Below are positions 8,702 to 17,997 of a stretch of DNA of 63,273 nucleotides, piece by piece. Source of the DNA: JAAZCI01 sp046462535 (lineage in GTDB: Bacteria; Pseudomonadota; Gammaproteobacteria; Cardiobacteriales; Wohlfahrtiimonadaceae); contig JBKGVF010000001.1 of assembly GCA_046462535.1 (NCBI GenBank), positions 1 to 63,273 on the forward strand, given 5' to 3'. Below the pieces are notes generated by a model that ran no database searches, was not told the DNA's origin, and worked only from the letters and a program-made list of their open reading frames with translations. A program made the position numbers and the translations under genes. Numbering within the stretch: the first letter of the stretch is position 1; each line of letters begins with the position of its first letter.

Positions 8702-9694
8702 ATGCAATATTATACGAATAAGTGGTCAGTCGATGAGGCTGTTGCCCTTTTTGAGAAGCCCCTTTTTGAGCTTTTATATGAGGCACAGACTGTTCATCGT
8801 CAATATTTTGATCCTAACAAAGTGCAGGTAAGCACATTGCTCTCAATTAAGACTGGATCGTGCTCTGAAGATTGTAAATATTGCGCACAAAGTGTCCGCT
8901 ATGATACAGGATTAGAGCCTGAAAAATTATTAGAAGTAGAGAAGGTAATTAAAGAGGCGAAAGAGGCTAAGGCTGAAGGGGCGACTCGCTTCTGTATGGG
9001 AGCTGCATGGAGAAATCCAAAAGCTCGTGATATGCCCCTTCTGAAAAAGATGATTGAAGAGGTAAAAGGGTTAGGATTAGAGACCTGTATGACTTTAGGT
9101 CATTTAGATGAGAAGCAGGCGGCTGAGTTAGCCGATGTAGGTCTGGATTATTATAATCATAATCTAGATACCTCTCCTGAGTTTTATGGCGATATTGTCA
9201 CCACACACACCTACCAACACCGTTTAGATACGCTTGATCATGTACGTAATGCAGGAATTAAGGTCTGCTCCGGTGGAATTATCGGATTAGGGGAATCAGT
9301 TCGGGATCGCGCCTCCCTTTTAGTTCAATTAGCAAATATGGAGACACCTCCCGAGAGTGTACCCATTAATCGTTTAATCCCTATCAAAGGGACACCACTT
9401 GGTGGTGTTGACCATGTCAACGATTTTGATTTTTTAAGAACGATTGCTGTTGCGCGCATCATGATGCCACAATCGATGATTCGTCTTTCAGCAGGAAGAG
9501 AGAGTATGAATGAGCAGATGCAGGCACTCTGCTTTATGGCTGGTGCTAACTCGATGTTCTATGGCGATAAGCTCTTAACGACTCCCAATGCTGATCAGGT
9601 GAGTGATGATGAGTTATTTGCACAGCTAGATATTACTCCTACTCATAACCCATTTAAGGATGGTGCACAGCAGGTAGAGGAGAAGAGTGCTTAA
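8702..9694 (+). CDS. bioB: Biotin synthase
   Basis: A radical SAM enzyme of 330 residues that inserts sulfur into dethiobiotin, the last step of biotin synthesis. The SAM [4Fe-4S] motif CSEDCKYC is near residue 53, followed by the AQS segment. Further conserved pieces are CMGAAWRNP, YYNHNLDTSPEFY, CSGGIIGLGES and RLSAGRE (Arg ligand region of the auxiliary [2Fe-2S] cluster). The start at 8702 is set by a strong GGAGGAG Shine-Dalgarno; the open frame extends upstream to 8576 but that part is not conserved and overlaps the promoter. No other bio genes are adjacent, so the pathway is dispersed. Confidence 0.96.
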   Translation: MQYYTNKWSVDEAVALFEKPLFELLYEAQTVHRQYFDPNKVQVSTLLSIKTGSCSEDCKYCAQSVRYDTGLEPEKLLEVEKVIKEAKEAKAEGATRFCMGAAWRNPKARDMPLLKKMIEEVKGLGLETCMTLGHLDEKQAAELADVGLDYYNHNLDTSPEFYGDIVTTHTYQHRLDTLDHVRNAGIKVCSGGIIGLGESVRDRASLLVQLANMETPPESVPINRLIPIKGTPLGGVDHVNDFDFLRTIAVARIMMPQSMIRLSAGRESMNEQMQALCFMAGANSMFYGDKLLTTPNADQVSDDELFAQLDITPTHNPFKDGAQQVEEKSA

Positions 9695-9770
9695 GAGTAT
9701 TGGGTATTATTATTTATATCACTAATCACCAATTCTAAATAACGATTAGTACTCTTATATAGATATATTG

Positions 9771-9802
9771 AGCCGCCCCTAAGAGAAGTGGGCGGCTTTT
9801 TT
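9771..9802 (+). terminator. Terminator after bioB
   Basis: AGCCGCCC (9771-9778) pairs with GGGCGGCT (9790-9797), followed by TTTTTT. It separates bioB from the convergent channel operon. Confidence 0.93.
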
Positions 9803-9807
9803 AAGGT

Positions 9808-11532
9808 TTATAAAATTTCACTGACACTTAAATTCCAGTGATGTTCAGTAGCAATATGAGCTAGAGAAATTTGTAGATGATTAAGGAGCTTAGAATAATA
9901 TTTTGCAGAGTGTTGTGCCATTCTTAGGGTGATTTGATAATTACTGCTCTTCTGATCAGTAATTTTTTGTAAGGTTGCAGTAACTGAGCGAATTCCTTCA
10001 GAGATTTCGGGGTAGTAGGTTTCAAAGTAGGCTCGCACTTCATGTTCTAGATGATGGAGAATCTCTGGTACTGAGCAACTTAAGTTATCAGGTAATATCT
10101 CAGAACGATCTTCTGGATCATGACTCAGTGCTGTAACTGGGTGATCGAGTGGCACTTGAAGCGTAATAGAAGCAGTAATCGAGTAACCTTGAGAGAGATT
10201 CTTAAATTTAAGGTTATAAAATTCGGGTGTTGGCATGACTAAAGTTGCCCCCTCGTGATTGAGGTAGACTGCCTCGGGTGTTTGTCGAATCACGGTCATC
10301 AGACGTCGATCTGGCATTAGAATCAGATCGCCAGGACGAGTGGGAAACCAGAGCTCATCCATACGTAGAGGACGAGAGGTAAGTGTATCGAGTTGATCGA
10401 TAGTAATTCTGATGCGTCCATTATCGAGTGCAGGGTTGATTAAATAGACACTATAGAGGTGGATCGATTCCACCTCCCAAGGAATACCATTATAGATCAA
10501 TCGTTCACTCTCTCGTGCACGGCCTAGATTTAGAAAGATTCTTAACTTCTGTACATACGAGGGTAGGACCTTACTGAAACTTAAAAGTAAGGTAAGAAGA
10601 ATAAGAATAGAGAGGCCAAAAAGAACAGTATCCCCAAATGAGTGTAGTGTTAAAAGAAATGTTGCTAATGTTAAGATCGCAACTAAGGCGTGGTAGATAA
10701 GAAGAGAGAGGCGCCATTTGAAACTGATTGCACGTTGTCTCTTCTCTTCATAGATTGAGATAAAGCGTGTCGCAATGGTCGAGAAGAGGTAGTAGAAGAG
10801 GGTAGAGGCTAAAAGAGCGGTTAAGAGGGTTAAGCCCCTTCCTTTTAAAAAAAGAAGAGTATTATTTTTAAGTTTAATTAAAATATGCTCATTGCCAGAG
10901 AGATCTTGCAGTTTCAGGCGAATAATCTGTTCTTGACGCTCTAAGGTGGCGATTCGTTCTTGCCAATCTTCTTTTAGTATTAAGACAGCTTCTAGTGATT
11001 GAGGTTCTAGCGCCTCTTCAGGAAGTGCCTCAAGGTGGTTAAAGCCCTCATAGGCAAGTGAGAGCAGCTCCTCAAGTTCTTGCTTCTCTTCACGCAACTG
11101 ATCACGCTTTCGCGCTTTATCGGTCATTCGACGCATCTCATTAAAGAGTGGCTGCACAATCTGTATCAACTCTTGTTGCCAATTATATGTTTGTGTTGCC
11201 TCATCCTCTTTTTTGATGGCGACAAAGCGGGAGGTGTCGATCCCACCTAGTGAAGTCTGCTCAAAGAGAGCGATAAAGTCACGTCGCTGTGTTGTTAACT
11301 GCTCAATATGTTCACTAACCTCTTCAATCTCTTCGGGGTCAGTCAATTTTTTTAAGGTGTTTTGTAACTCTTTTCGCTTTTCAGTGACACTATTAATATT
11401 ATTGCGAATTTCATTAAGCTGCTCTGAACGGGTCTGAAGTTGGTTTGCTTCAACCCCGTAAAGAGGAAGATGTAAAAAGAGTAGGAGTAGAAGTGCTAGA
11501 TATCTTTTTGCATCTTTAAATGGGTGACTCAT
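9808..11532 (-). CDS. MscS-like mechanosensitive channel, paralogue 3 of the tandem
   Basis: A 574-residue protein with an N-terminal hydrophobic signal (about residues 8-27). A long Glu/Lys/Gln-rich coiled-coil periplasmic region runs to about residue 220. A hydrophobic membrane domain (about 225-330) is followed by an MscS-type beta domain (ESERLIYNGIPWEVESIHLYSVYLI) and a soluble C-terminal alpha/beta domain. MscS-family channels release osmolytes on hypo-osmotic shock. It overlaps the preceding paralogue by 4 bp, so translation is coupled. It is the most diverged of the three, especially after the beta domain. The membrane/beta-domain layout supports the family; gating is inferred. Confidence 0.75.
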   Translation of the reverse strand: MSHPFKDAKRYLALLLLLFLHLPLYGVEANQLQTRSEQLNEIRNNINSVTEKRKELQNTLKKLTDPEEIEEVSEHIEQLTTQRRDFIALFEQTSLGGIDTSRFVAIKKEDEATQTYNWQQELIQIVQPLFNEMRRMTDKARKRDQLREEKQELEELLSLAYEGFNHLEALPEEALEPQSLEAVLILKEDWQERIATLERQEQIIRLKLQDLSGNEHILIKLKNNTLLFLKGRGLTLLTALLASTLFYYLFSTIATRFISIYEEKRQRAISFKWRLSLLIYHALVAILTLATFLLTLHSFGDTVLFGLSILILLTLLLSFSKVLPSYVQKLRIFLNLGRARESERLIYNGIPWEVESIHLYSVYLINPALDNGRIRITIDQLDTLTSRPLRMDELWFPTRPGDLILMPDRRLMTVIRQTPEAVYLNHEGATLVMPTPEFYNLKFKNLSQGYSITASITLQVPLDHPVTALSHDPEDRSEILPDNLSCSVPEILHHLEHEVRAYFETYYPEISEGIRSVTATLQKITDQKSSNYQITLRMAQHSAKYYSKLLNHLQISLAHIATEHHWNLSVSEIL

Positions 11533-13295
11533 GAGACCTCTCCATCTATATTAATATCACTTTTACTACCACTTTGATCAGCTGTAATCATCTTTGCTCC
11601 CTCAGGGAGAGTTATTTTGTGATCTCTTCGTAATGAAACCTCTGTAAAAGGGAGATTCCAACCATTCTCTTGAGCAGTTTCGACACAAACTTTCTGGATA
11701 AGCCGGGGGAGAGAGTAGTAGAATCCCACAGCATCATGCCCCATTCCAACAATAATGGTGTAGAGTAACGATTCTCCAGCTTCAACTCGACGAAAATCTA
11801 CAGTAACCCCCGTTGTATACTCAAGCATTCCTCGCTCTTTGAGAGCTGCTTCCACTTTAGTGCGAATTGTTGCAATAACGTCATCAATAGAGAGAGAGAA
11901 GTGCTCGTATCCCAAACCAAAGTTAACCGTTGTACTATATCCTTGAGAGATATTATTCGGCTTTGCTTTTATAAAATCAGCGGTAGGATAGATGATATGC
12001 CCCCCAAAATAGTCAAGATAGACGGACTCTGGAGTCTGCCGCTTTACGACAACATGTAAACCATCGGGCATAATGAAAGATTCACCTACTTTGGAGGGGA
12101 ACCAAATTTCATTATGTTTTATTGGGCGTGAAACCATTCCATTGAGAATATCTACAGTTAGACGGATACGTCCATTATCGAGTGCCGGATTGAGTAGATA
12201 GACAGTATAGAGATTGATATATTCAATCTTCCATGGGATTCCATTATAGATGACTCGTTCTCCTTCACGAGCTTGACCTAAATTTAGGAAGAGACGTAAT
12301 TTCTGTAGATAAGCGGGAATGGCGTTGCGCATACTAATAAGAATTAAGAGCAGAATAATGATCGCTAATCCGAAGAGCACCATATCGCCAGAGGAGTGGA
12401 GTAATGTGAGTAGCACAAAGAGGGAAGCGATCACCATGACTAACTGATATGCTAAGAGTGCAACCCGCCAGCGAATAGAGATAGGGCGCGCTTTACCATG
12501 TCGTTCCCGATTACGCGCCATTAATTTCAGCCCTTTAGAAAAGAGGTAGAAGACACCAAAGAAGGCAGAAAAAGAGACGAGTAGAATTAAGCCGCGGCCA
12601 GTAGCAAAGCGAATGACGCTAGCTGAAATACGCTCAAAAAAGGTATGATCATCCGTTAAATCTTCTAAGTCATAGGAGACTAAGGTCTTCTGATGCTGAA
12701 GATTCTCTAAGCGTAACTGCCACTCCTCTTCTAGTCGATTAATCTTCTCTAAAGCCTCAGAGGTTAGCTCATCACTTTTTAGCTGTGTAAGATAATTTAA
12801 TCCCTCTTTAAGCAAGGTGATCCGTTCACTAATCTCTTTCAGTTCTACTCGTAATAATTCTCGTTTTCTTGGCCCTTCGGTAAGACGCTGCATTTCACTA
12901 AAAACGGGCTGCATAATAATGACCAGCTCTTTTTGCCAATCATACCCTTCTGTATCATCAGTAATGCCTGTTGCTGTTTCAAAACGAGCAGTATCTAATC
13001 CACCGAGGGAGATCTTTTCAAATACCCGCTCATATTCATGTTTTCTTTGAGTAAGCGTGTCGATACTTTTATTAATCTCTTCAATCTCTTCAGGATCTTC
13101 TAATCCATTAAGTTGAGCTTCTAAGGCCTCTCGTTGAGCCATTAAGCTTTGTATATTAAGCCCGATCTCATTAAGTTGCTGATGCTCACTAGCGCTAATT
13201 GGATCCTGAATCTCTTGAGAGAATGAGAGTGATAGGGGGAGTAGAAGAAGAAGAAATAGGGTATTAATTCGGTAAAACATCAACGAGATCCTCAC
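11529..13295 (-). CDS. MscS-like mechanosensitive channel, paralogue 2 of the tandem
   Basis: A 588-residue protein with the same plan as its neighbours: signal sequence (1-26), a coiled-coil region with the shared stretch EKISLGGLDTARF (about residue 95), transmembrane segments about 225-345, then the beta domain GERVIYNGIPWKIEYINLY and PALDNGRIRLTV. A C-terminal domain follows with WFPSKVGESFIMPDG and QTPESVYLD. It is translated between the other two copies, overlapping the downstream one by 4 bp and starting 124 bp after the upstream one. Similarity is strongest in the LRLFLNLGQAREGER to DNGRIRLT segment, the MscS-like pore exit. Confidence 0.77.
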   Translation of the reverse strand: MRISLMFYRINTLFLLLLLPLSLSFSQEIQDPISASEHQQLNEIGLNIQSLMAQREALEAQLNGLEDPEEIEEINKSIDTLTQRKHEYERVFEKISLGGLDTARFETATGITDDTEGYDWQKELVIIMQPVFSEMQRLTEGPRKRELLRVELKEISERITLLKEGLNYLTQLKSDELTSEALEKINRLEEEWQLRLENLQHQKTLVSYDLEDLTDDHTFFERISASVIRFATGRGLILLVSFSAFFGVFYLFSKGLKLMARNRERHGKARPISIRWRVALLAYQLVMVIASLFVLLTLLHSSGDMVLFGLAIIILLLILISMRNAIPAYLQKLRLFLNLGQAREGERVIYNGIPWKIEYINLYTVYLLNPALDNGRIRLTVDILNGMVSRPIKHNEIWFPSKVGESFIMPDGLHVVVKRQTPESVYLDYFGGHIIYPTADFIKAKPNNISQGYSTTVNFGLGYEHFSLSIDDVIATIRTKVEAALKERGMLEYTTGVTVDFRRVEAGESLLYTIIVGMGHDAVGFYYSLPRLIQKVCVETAQENGWNLPFTEVSLRRDHKITLPEGAKMITADQSGSKSDINIDGEVS

Positions 13296-13419
13296 TAGGG
13301 GTTGGGGTTATACGTTCAATTATTATAGTGCTGCATAGCCTAACAAAGGGTTAATAAATAATCTATAGATTCCATTATTGATTTATTTAATGGGAACAAG
13401 CGGGAGAGATTTCCTCTCT

Positions 13420-15207
13420 CTATCCCCGTTTGTTATTGGCTATTGCGGTTTTAAGATTGGTGGAGGGAGTGCTCTTCTCATAGGCGATCTGAGTAAAGGG
13501 CATGTTCCACCCCTCCTGTTGTGCGGTTTTAAGACAAGCTTCTTGAATCATTCTAGGAGTGCGATAGTAGTAGGGGGCAGCACTGCCTGCCATCTCCACA
13601 ATGATTGTATAGAGGAGTGAGATCCCCTCATTTACCTGTCTAAATTCAACATTGATATTGTTGACACTATCGCGAATATCGGAGTGAGGCGCTAGGAGCA
13701 TAGCAGTGACATTCTCTTTTATCTTTTCAAAGACCACTTCGGTAGGTAGAGAGAAATGCTCATAAGCAAGACCAAAATTAACGACAGCATAAAACCCTTT
13801 AGAGATATTTTTAGGCTTAGCTTGAATAAAATCGGCGGTAGGGTAGATGATATGACTAGTAAACGCATCTAAGTAGACCGCCTCAGGTGTCTGTCGCAAT
13901 ACCTCAACATATGTTCCATCTGGGAGAATTAAAGAATCCCCAACTTGAGAGGGAAACCAGAGCTCATCATGCTCTAATGGACGAGAGACTAAACCCCGCA
14001 TTAGATTCATCGTTAATCGTATACGACCATTATCTAGGGAGGGGTTGACTAGATAGCTAGAGTAGAGGTTAATTCGTTCCACTTTCCAGGGAATCCCCAT
14101 ATAGAGCGTTCGCTCTCCCTGTCGCACTTGTCCTAAGTTTAAAAATATTCGAAATTCACTTAAGTAGCGAGGGACATAGGTGCGAAAACTTAGCAGCAGA
14201 GTAAAAAGAATCAGCATCGCTAAGCCAAAAAGAACCATATCACCCATCGAGTGGAGTACTGCAAGAAAAGCGATAGTTGCAATGAGAAAGGTTAGTGCGC
14301 GATAAGAGAGTACGAGTAGACGCCATTTTACATTTACCCTACGAGTACGCCCTAACCGCTCACGACGCTTAGCGAAATAGTTAAGAATAATCGATAAGGT
14401 ATAGATGATCCCTAAGGATGTGGCTATAGCTGTAAATAGGATTGCACCACGCCCGGTAATAAAGGTTATAAGGGTGCGTTGGATCTTCTCATAAAGTAGG
14501 GCATCATCTTGGAGCTCATTCATCTCATACTGAACAATCTCCTGTCGTGAGCGCAGATCATTACGAACAGACTCCCAGTGGAGATGGAGAGCCTCAAGAC
14601 GTTCTTGGCTGGCTTCAGATAGCTCTTGGCCATTGATATTGGCTAACTCTTCTAATCCGCCATCAATCAGTTCAATATGATTCTGATTGTAGAGATACTC
14701 ACTCCGGAGGCGTTCCATCTTTCGTGGTTTGTCAGTCATCCGCTGCATCTCTTTAAAGAGAGGCTGAATGATTTGAATCAGCTCATTTTTCCAATCATAT
14801 GCTTGGATATCTTCATCGACAAAAGGGTCGAGTCGTTGAGTATCGAGCCCACCAAGAGAGATCTTCTCGAAGAGTGTCTCAAAATCATGCCGCTGATTCT
14901 GTAGTAGCTTTAATCGCTCCTCTAATGAGGCTACAACTTTAGGATCCTCCTCTAAAGCTATCTGTCTGCGGATCTTCTCTTTTCGTTGATTTAAGGTCTC
15001 AATATTTCCTTCAATCTCTTTGAGCTGCTCAATCGAGGTTAGAGATTGGGTTGTTGCAATATTACTCTCAAGAGCCTCCTCTGTTAGCTGCTCCTCCTCA
15101 TACAGATTGGCAAAGAGCAGCGTTGGCAGTAAAAGAGTAATGAATAGAAGAACTCTTATAATTAGCGCTCTACTATTGTTAAGTTGCTTAGAGGGGGTAG
15201 GGTCCAT
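13420..15207 (-). CDS. MscS-like mechanosensitive channel, paralogue 1 of the tandem
   Basis: A 595-residue protein, first of three tandem paralogues in the direction of transcription. A hydrophobic signal (about residues 16-34) is followed by a coiled-coil region carrying FEKISLGGLDTQRLD. A membrane domain (about 230-345) leads into the MscS-like beta domain GERTLYMGIPWKVERINLYSSYLV and a C-terminal domain (WFPSQVGDSLILPDG, QTPEAVYLD). Its ATG overlaps the TAA of aroC (TAATG), so it is translationally coupled to chorismate synthase. It is closely similar to paralogue 2 over the whole length, pointing to a local duplication. Confidence 0.77.
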   Translation of the reverse strand: MDPTPSKQLNNSRALIIRVLLFITLLLPTLLFANLYEEEQLTEEALESNIATTQSLTSIEQLKEIEGNIETLNQRKEKIRRQIALEEDPKVVASLEERLKLLQNQRHDFETLFEKISLGGLDTQRLDPFVDEDIQAYDWKNELIQIIQPLFKEMQRMTDKPRKMERLRSEYLYNQNHIELIDGGLEELANINGQELSEASQERLEALHLHWESVRNDLRSRQEIVQYEMNELQDDALLYEKIQRTLITFITGRGAILFTAIATSLGIIYTLSIILNYFAKRRERLGRTRRVNVKWRLLVLSYRALTFLIATIAFLAVLHSMGDMVLFGLAMLILFTLLLSFRTYVPRYLSEFRIFLNLGQVRQGERTLYMGIPWKVERINLYSSYLVNPSLDNGRIRLTMNLMRGLVSRPLEHDELWFPSQVGDSLILPDGTYVEVLRQTPEAVYLDAFTSHIIYPTADFIQAKPKNISKGFYAVVNFGLAYEHFSLPTEVVFEKIKENVTAMLLAPHSDIRDSVNNINVEFRQVNEGISLLYTIIVEMAGSAAPYYYRTPRMIQEACLKTAQQEGWNMPFTQIAYEKSTPSTNLKTAIANNKRG

Positions 15208-16280
15208 TACCGATCGATTCCTATCTGGCCTCTGTCTCGTAAGGCATGATCGAGGAGTGTAATGGCAAGCATCGCTTCTGCAATGGGTGTTGCACGAATA
15301 CCAACACAGGGATCGTGACGCCCCTTAGTGATAACTTTTGCGGGATTACCAGCGGTATCGATTGTCTCTCCTTCAAGACGTAGGCTTGAGGTGGGCTTTA
15401 GGGCAATATGAGCAACAATAGGTTGTCCGGTAGAGATGCCACCTAAAATTCCACCAGCGTGATTAGAGAGAAAGCCATCAGGAGTAATTTCATCTCGAAA
15501 CTCAGTTCCCAAAGCCTCAACGGCAGCAAAGCCATCACCAATCTCTACCCCTTTTACTGCATTTATCCCCATAAGTGCATGAGCTATTTCTGCATCGAGG
15601 CGATCAAATACAGGCTCGCCTAATCCAAGGGGAGGATTATTGGCAATGACCGTTACTTTAGCACCAACAGAATTGCCAGATTTTCTTAACTGATCCATAT
15701 AGGACTCTAACTGAGCGATCTCCTCTAAGTTAGGCCAAAAGAAGGGGTTATTGTCTGCTTCAATGGCCTCTTTATTGAACGTTGTGGGGCGATTGGGTCC
15801 TAATTGTGATAGGTATCCATAAACTTCGGTTCCATAGAGCTCCTTAAGAACCTTTTTTGCAATTGCTCCTGCTGCTACACGAATAGCTGTCTCCCGAGCA
15901 CTTGAGCGTCCACCGCCACGATAATCCCGTAGGCCATACTTATGGTGGTAGGTGTAATCGGCATGACCTGGACGGAAGAGATCTTTAATATCTGAGTAAT
16001 CTTTAGAGCGTTGATCCTCATTTTTGATAATAAGTGCGATAGCAGTTCCTGTGGTTTTTCCCTCAAAAACACCTGAGAGAATCTTCACCCGATCTGGTTC
16101 GCGCCGCTGTGTAGTATGGCGAGATTGCCCAGGACGTCGGCGATCAAGATCACCTTGAAGATCTTGTTCTGAGAGAGGAATGCCAGGAGGACATCCATCT
16201 ACAATAGCCACTAATGAATCGCCATGGCTCTCGCCAGCAGTGGTAACCGAGAAGAGTTTGCCAATAGTATTGCCAGACAT
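15207..16280 (-). CDS. aroC: Chorismate synthase
   Basis: A 357-residue enzyme (E. coli 361) that converts EPSP to chorismate using reduced FMN, the last common step to aromatic amino acids, folate and quinones. Signature segments are GESHGDSLVAIVDGCPPGIPL (His17-type catalytic region), RRRPGQSRHTTQRREPD, FRPGHADYTY and YGLRDYRGGGRSSARETA. It starts 18 bp after the stop of the symporter gene and its stop overlaps the start of the first MscS-like gene, so it lies inside a minus-strand operon of otherwise membrane genes. Confidence 0.97.
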   Translation of the reverse strand: MSGNTIGKLFSVTTAGESHGDSLVAIVDGCPPGIPLSEQDLQGDLDRRRPGQSRHTTQRREPDRVKILSGVFEGKTTGTAIALIIKNEDQRSKDYSDIKDLFRPGHADYTYHHKYGLRDYRGGGRSSARETAIRVAAGAIAKKVLKELYGTEVYGYLSQLGPNRPTTFNKEAIEADNNPFFWPNLEEIAQLESYMDQLRKSGNSVGAKVTVIANNPPLGLGEPVFDRLDAEIAHALMGINAVKGVEIGDGFAAVEALGTEFRDEITPDGFLSNHAGGILGGISTGQPIVAHIALKPTSSLRLEGETIDTAGNPAKVITKGRHDPCVGIRATPIAEAMLAITLLDHALRDRGQIGIDR

Positions 16281-16298
16281 AATCTATTCCTTAAATTA

Positions 16299-17579
16299 TT
16301 AGTTCGATGAGCTCGATACAATGATCTGTTTATTTTTATTATATTCCTTCTTTAGCCAATCGCGCCCCTCTGTTAAGCGAGCGACTAACATTGCACATGA
16401 GAGGTTTCCTACTGAGTTTAGAAGTGTTGCAGGAATATCAATAATAATACTGATAACCAGTATAACCCCAACATATTCGATAGGGAAACCAAAGAGTGTG
16501 CAGATCATCACTTCTGCGGTTAAACCACCACTTGGGATAGCGCCGATAACGATTCCAACAAGCAGAGCGACTGCAATGATTGCAAAAAAGAGCTCAATCC
16601 CTGTTGGATCGAGATTAAAGAGGGAGAAGAGGAAGAGTATCTTAAAGACGCCACCAATGACAGAGCCATCTTTGTGGGTATTTGCCCCAAGTGGAATTGT
16701 TGCTTCTGCAACATCATGAGGAATCTTCATAGCCCGAGCTGCAAGTAGGTTAGCGGGTATCGATGCTGCGCTTGATGCTGTCGTTAAGGCAGTAAGGGCG
16801 GGAGTTAAGATATTTTTCCAAAAAATATGGACACCGAGCGACCCAGCTGCTAAGTAGGCATAGAGAGTATTTGCCCCAAAGAAGAGAAGAGCTGTCAAAA
16901 GGAGATAGAGCAGAAAGGTCTGCCCATAAGCACCCATGATTTGGCTCCCTAAATCTCCAATCATTCCGGCAAAATAGGCACCTAAGCCAACTGGGGCAAA
17001 GTACATAATCATGGTAATCAGTCGTAATATAACGGCATTGCCGGCCACAATAAGTTTTGCAAGAGGTTCCCCTTTATCGCCTGCAGTGCGAATAGCTACC
17101 CCTAAAATTAGAGCAAAGATTATGAGTGCTAAGAGATTATCGCGACGAAAGAGATTAAGAAAGTCAGAGGCGGATAGGGTGTTGACCAAGAGCTCTGCTA
17201 AGGGGCGTTGCTGCTCTAGTGGAGCTGCCAGCTCATGATTATCAAGGAGAGTTGCCAGCTCAATATTAGCTAAGGGATCATATAGAATAAAGCCAAAGTA
17301 ACCTAATAGAGCAGCAATTAATGCAGTAATTAAGAAGACGACTAAGGCGCTAAGAAGAATTCTTCTAAGTCGATCGCCGTGGGCTGTATCAATCACAGCA
17401 TGAGTAATACTAAAAAAGACTAGGGGCACAATGGTAATAAACATAAAGTTTAAAAAGAGATCCCCAATTGGCTTTAGAGATGTAGCTAAATCATTAGAGA
17501 GTAACCCAAGTGTACCCCCTATAATAATACCAATGAGAATGGAGAGGGATGAGGTATAGCGTGCTAGCTTTTTTAACAT
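16299..17579 (-). CDS. DAACS-family sodium/amino-acid-type symporter, divergent binding site
   Basis: A 426-residue polytopic inner-membrane protein of the dicarboxylate/amino acid:cation symporter (GltP/DctA/SstT) family, with a strong AGGAGG Shine-Dalgarno. It has the family hairpin-loop regions: a small/Ser-rich TTASSAASIP (HP1), a modified NMDGT region reading NTHKDGS, IPSGG in HP2, and the TM8 segment DIPATLLNSVGN. In glutamate/aspartate transporters this last segment carries an Arg that binds the substrate side chain and a terminal Asp that binds sodium. Here these positions read Ala and Asn. Transport of acidic amino acids is therefore unlikely; a neutral substrate is more plausible. 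The substrate cannot be named. Confidence 0.85.
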   Translation of the reverse strand: MLKKLARYTSSLSILIGIIIGGTLGLLSNDLATSLKPIGDLFLNFMFITIVPLVFFSITHAVIDTAHGDRLRRILLSALVVFLITALIAALLGYFGFILYDPLANIELATLLDNHELAAPLEQQRPLAELLVNTLSASDFLNLFRRDNLLALIIFALILGVAIRTAGDKGEPLAKLIVAGNAVILRLITMIMYFAPVGLGAYFAGMIGDLGSQIMGAYGQTFLLYLLLTALLFFGANTLYAYLAAGSLGVHIFWKNILTPALTALTTASSAASIPANLLAARAMKIPHDVAEATIPLGANTHKDGSVIGGVFKILFLFSLFNLDPTGIELFFAIIAVALLVGIVIGAIPSGGLTAEVMICTLFGFPIEYVGVILVISIIIDIPATLLNSVGNLSCAMLVARLTEGRDWLKKEYNKNKQIIVSSSSN

Positions 17580-17663
17580 AAATCCTCCTAGAGGAAATTG
17601 GTGGGAATATATTCTTTATATTAAATATAAAATTCGTCTATTCACTAACTCTATTTTTTGGAT

Positions 17664-17697
17664 AAAAAAACGCTTAGATGCGATTTGCTCTAAGCGT
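17664..17697 (-). terminator. Terminator after ybeD
   Basis: On the minus strand ACGCTTAGA pairs with TCTAAGCGT, followed by TTTTTTT (plus-strand stem 17671-17678/17689-17696, A-run 17664-17670). It ends the cysS-ybeD transcript. Confidence 0.85.
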
Positions 17698-17718
17698 CCC
17701 ATCTATTTTATGGTTTAT

Positions 17719-17994
17719 CTATAATGCCCAGATAACACGTTCTTCATTCTGTAGAAGTTCATAAACCTTATCGATCTCCCGCTGTTCTGTTACATAGAGA
17801 TCAATCGTTAATGAGAGATATTTCCCAGAACGACTCAGTTTACGCTTTATACGGTCATGATCAAGCTTTGGGTCTACTTGTTGCATTAGTGCGATGATTC
17901 GCTCCTCAAAGTCATCACTATTCTTCCCAGTTACTTTATAGGTGAAATGGCAGGGAAATTCTACTAATGCTTCACCTGTTTCAGGATTAATCAT
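17719..17994 (-). CDS. ybeD: YbeD/DUF493 family protein
   Basis: A 91-residue ACT-like small protein of the YbeD (DUF493) family. It begins with FPCHFTYKVTG and has the typical VTEQREIDKVYELL segment and a short end. In E. coli the gene lies near lipB and its role is unclear. Here it starts 3 bp after cysS and is followed by a terminator, so it is the last gene of a cysS-ybeD unit. No catalytic residues are evident. Confidence 0.85.
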   Translation of the reverse strand: MINPETGEALVEFPCHFTYKVTGKNSDDFEERIIALMQQVDPKLDHDRIKRKLSRSGKYLSLTIDLYVTEQREIDKVYELLQNEERVIWAL

Positions 17995-17997
17995 AAT

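Noticed and set aside
13378..13620. 80-residue plus-strand ORF at the end of the first MscS-like gene
   Set aside because: It is antisense to a well-supported coding region and has no Shine-Dalgarno or recognisable domain.
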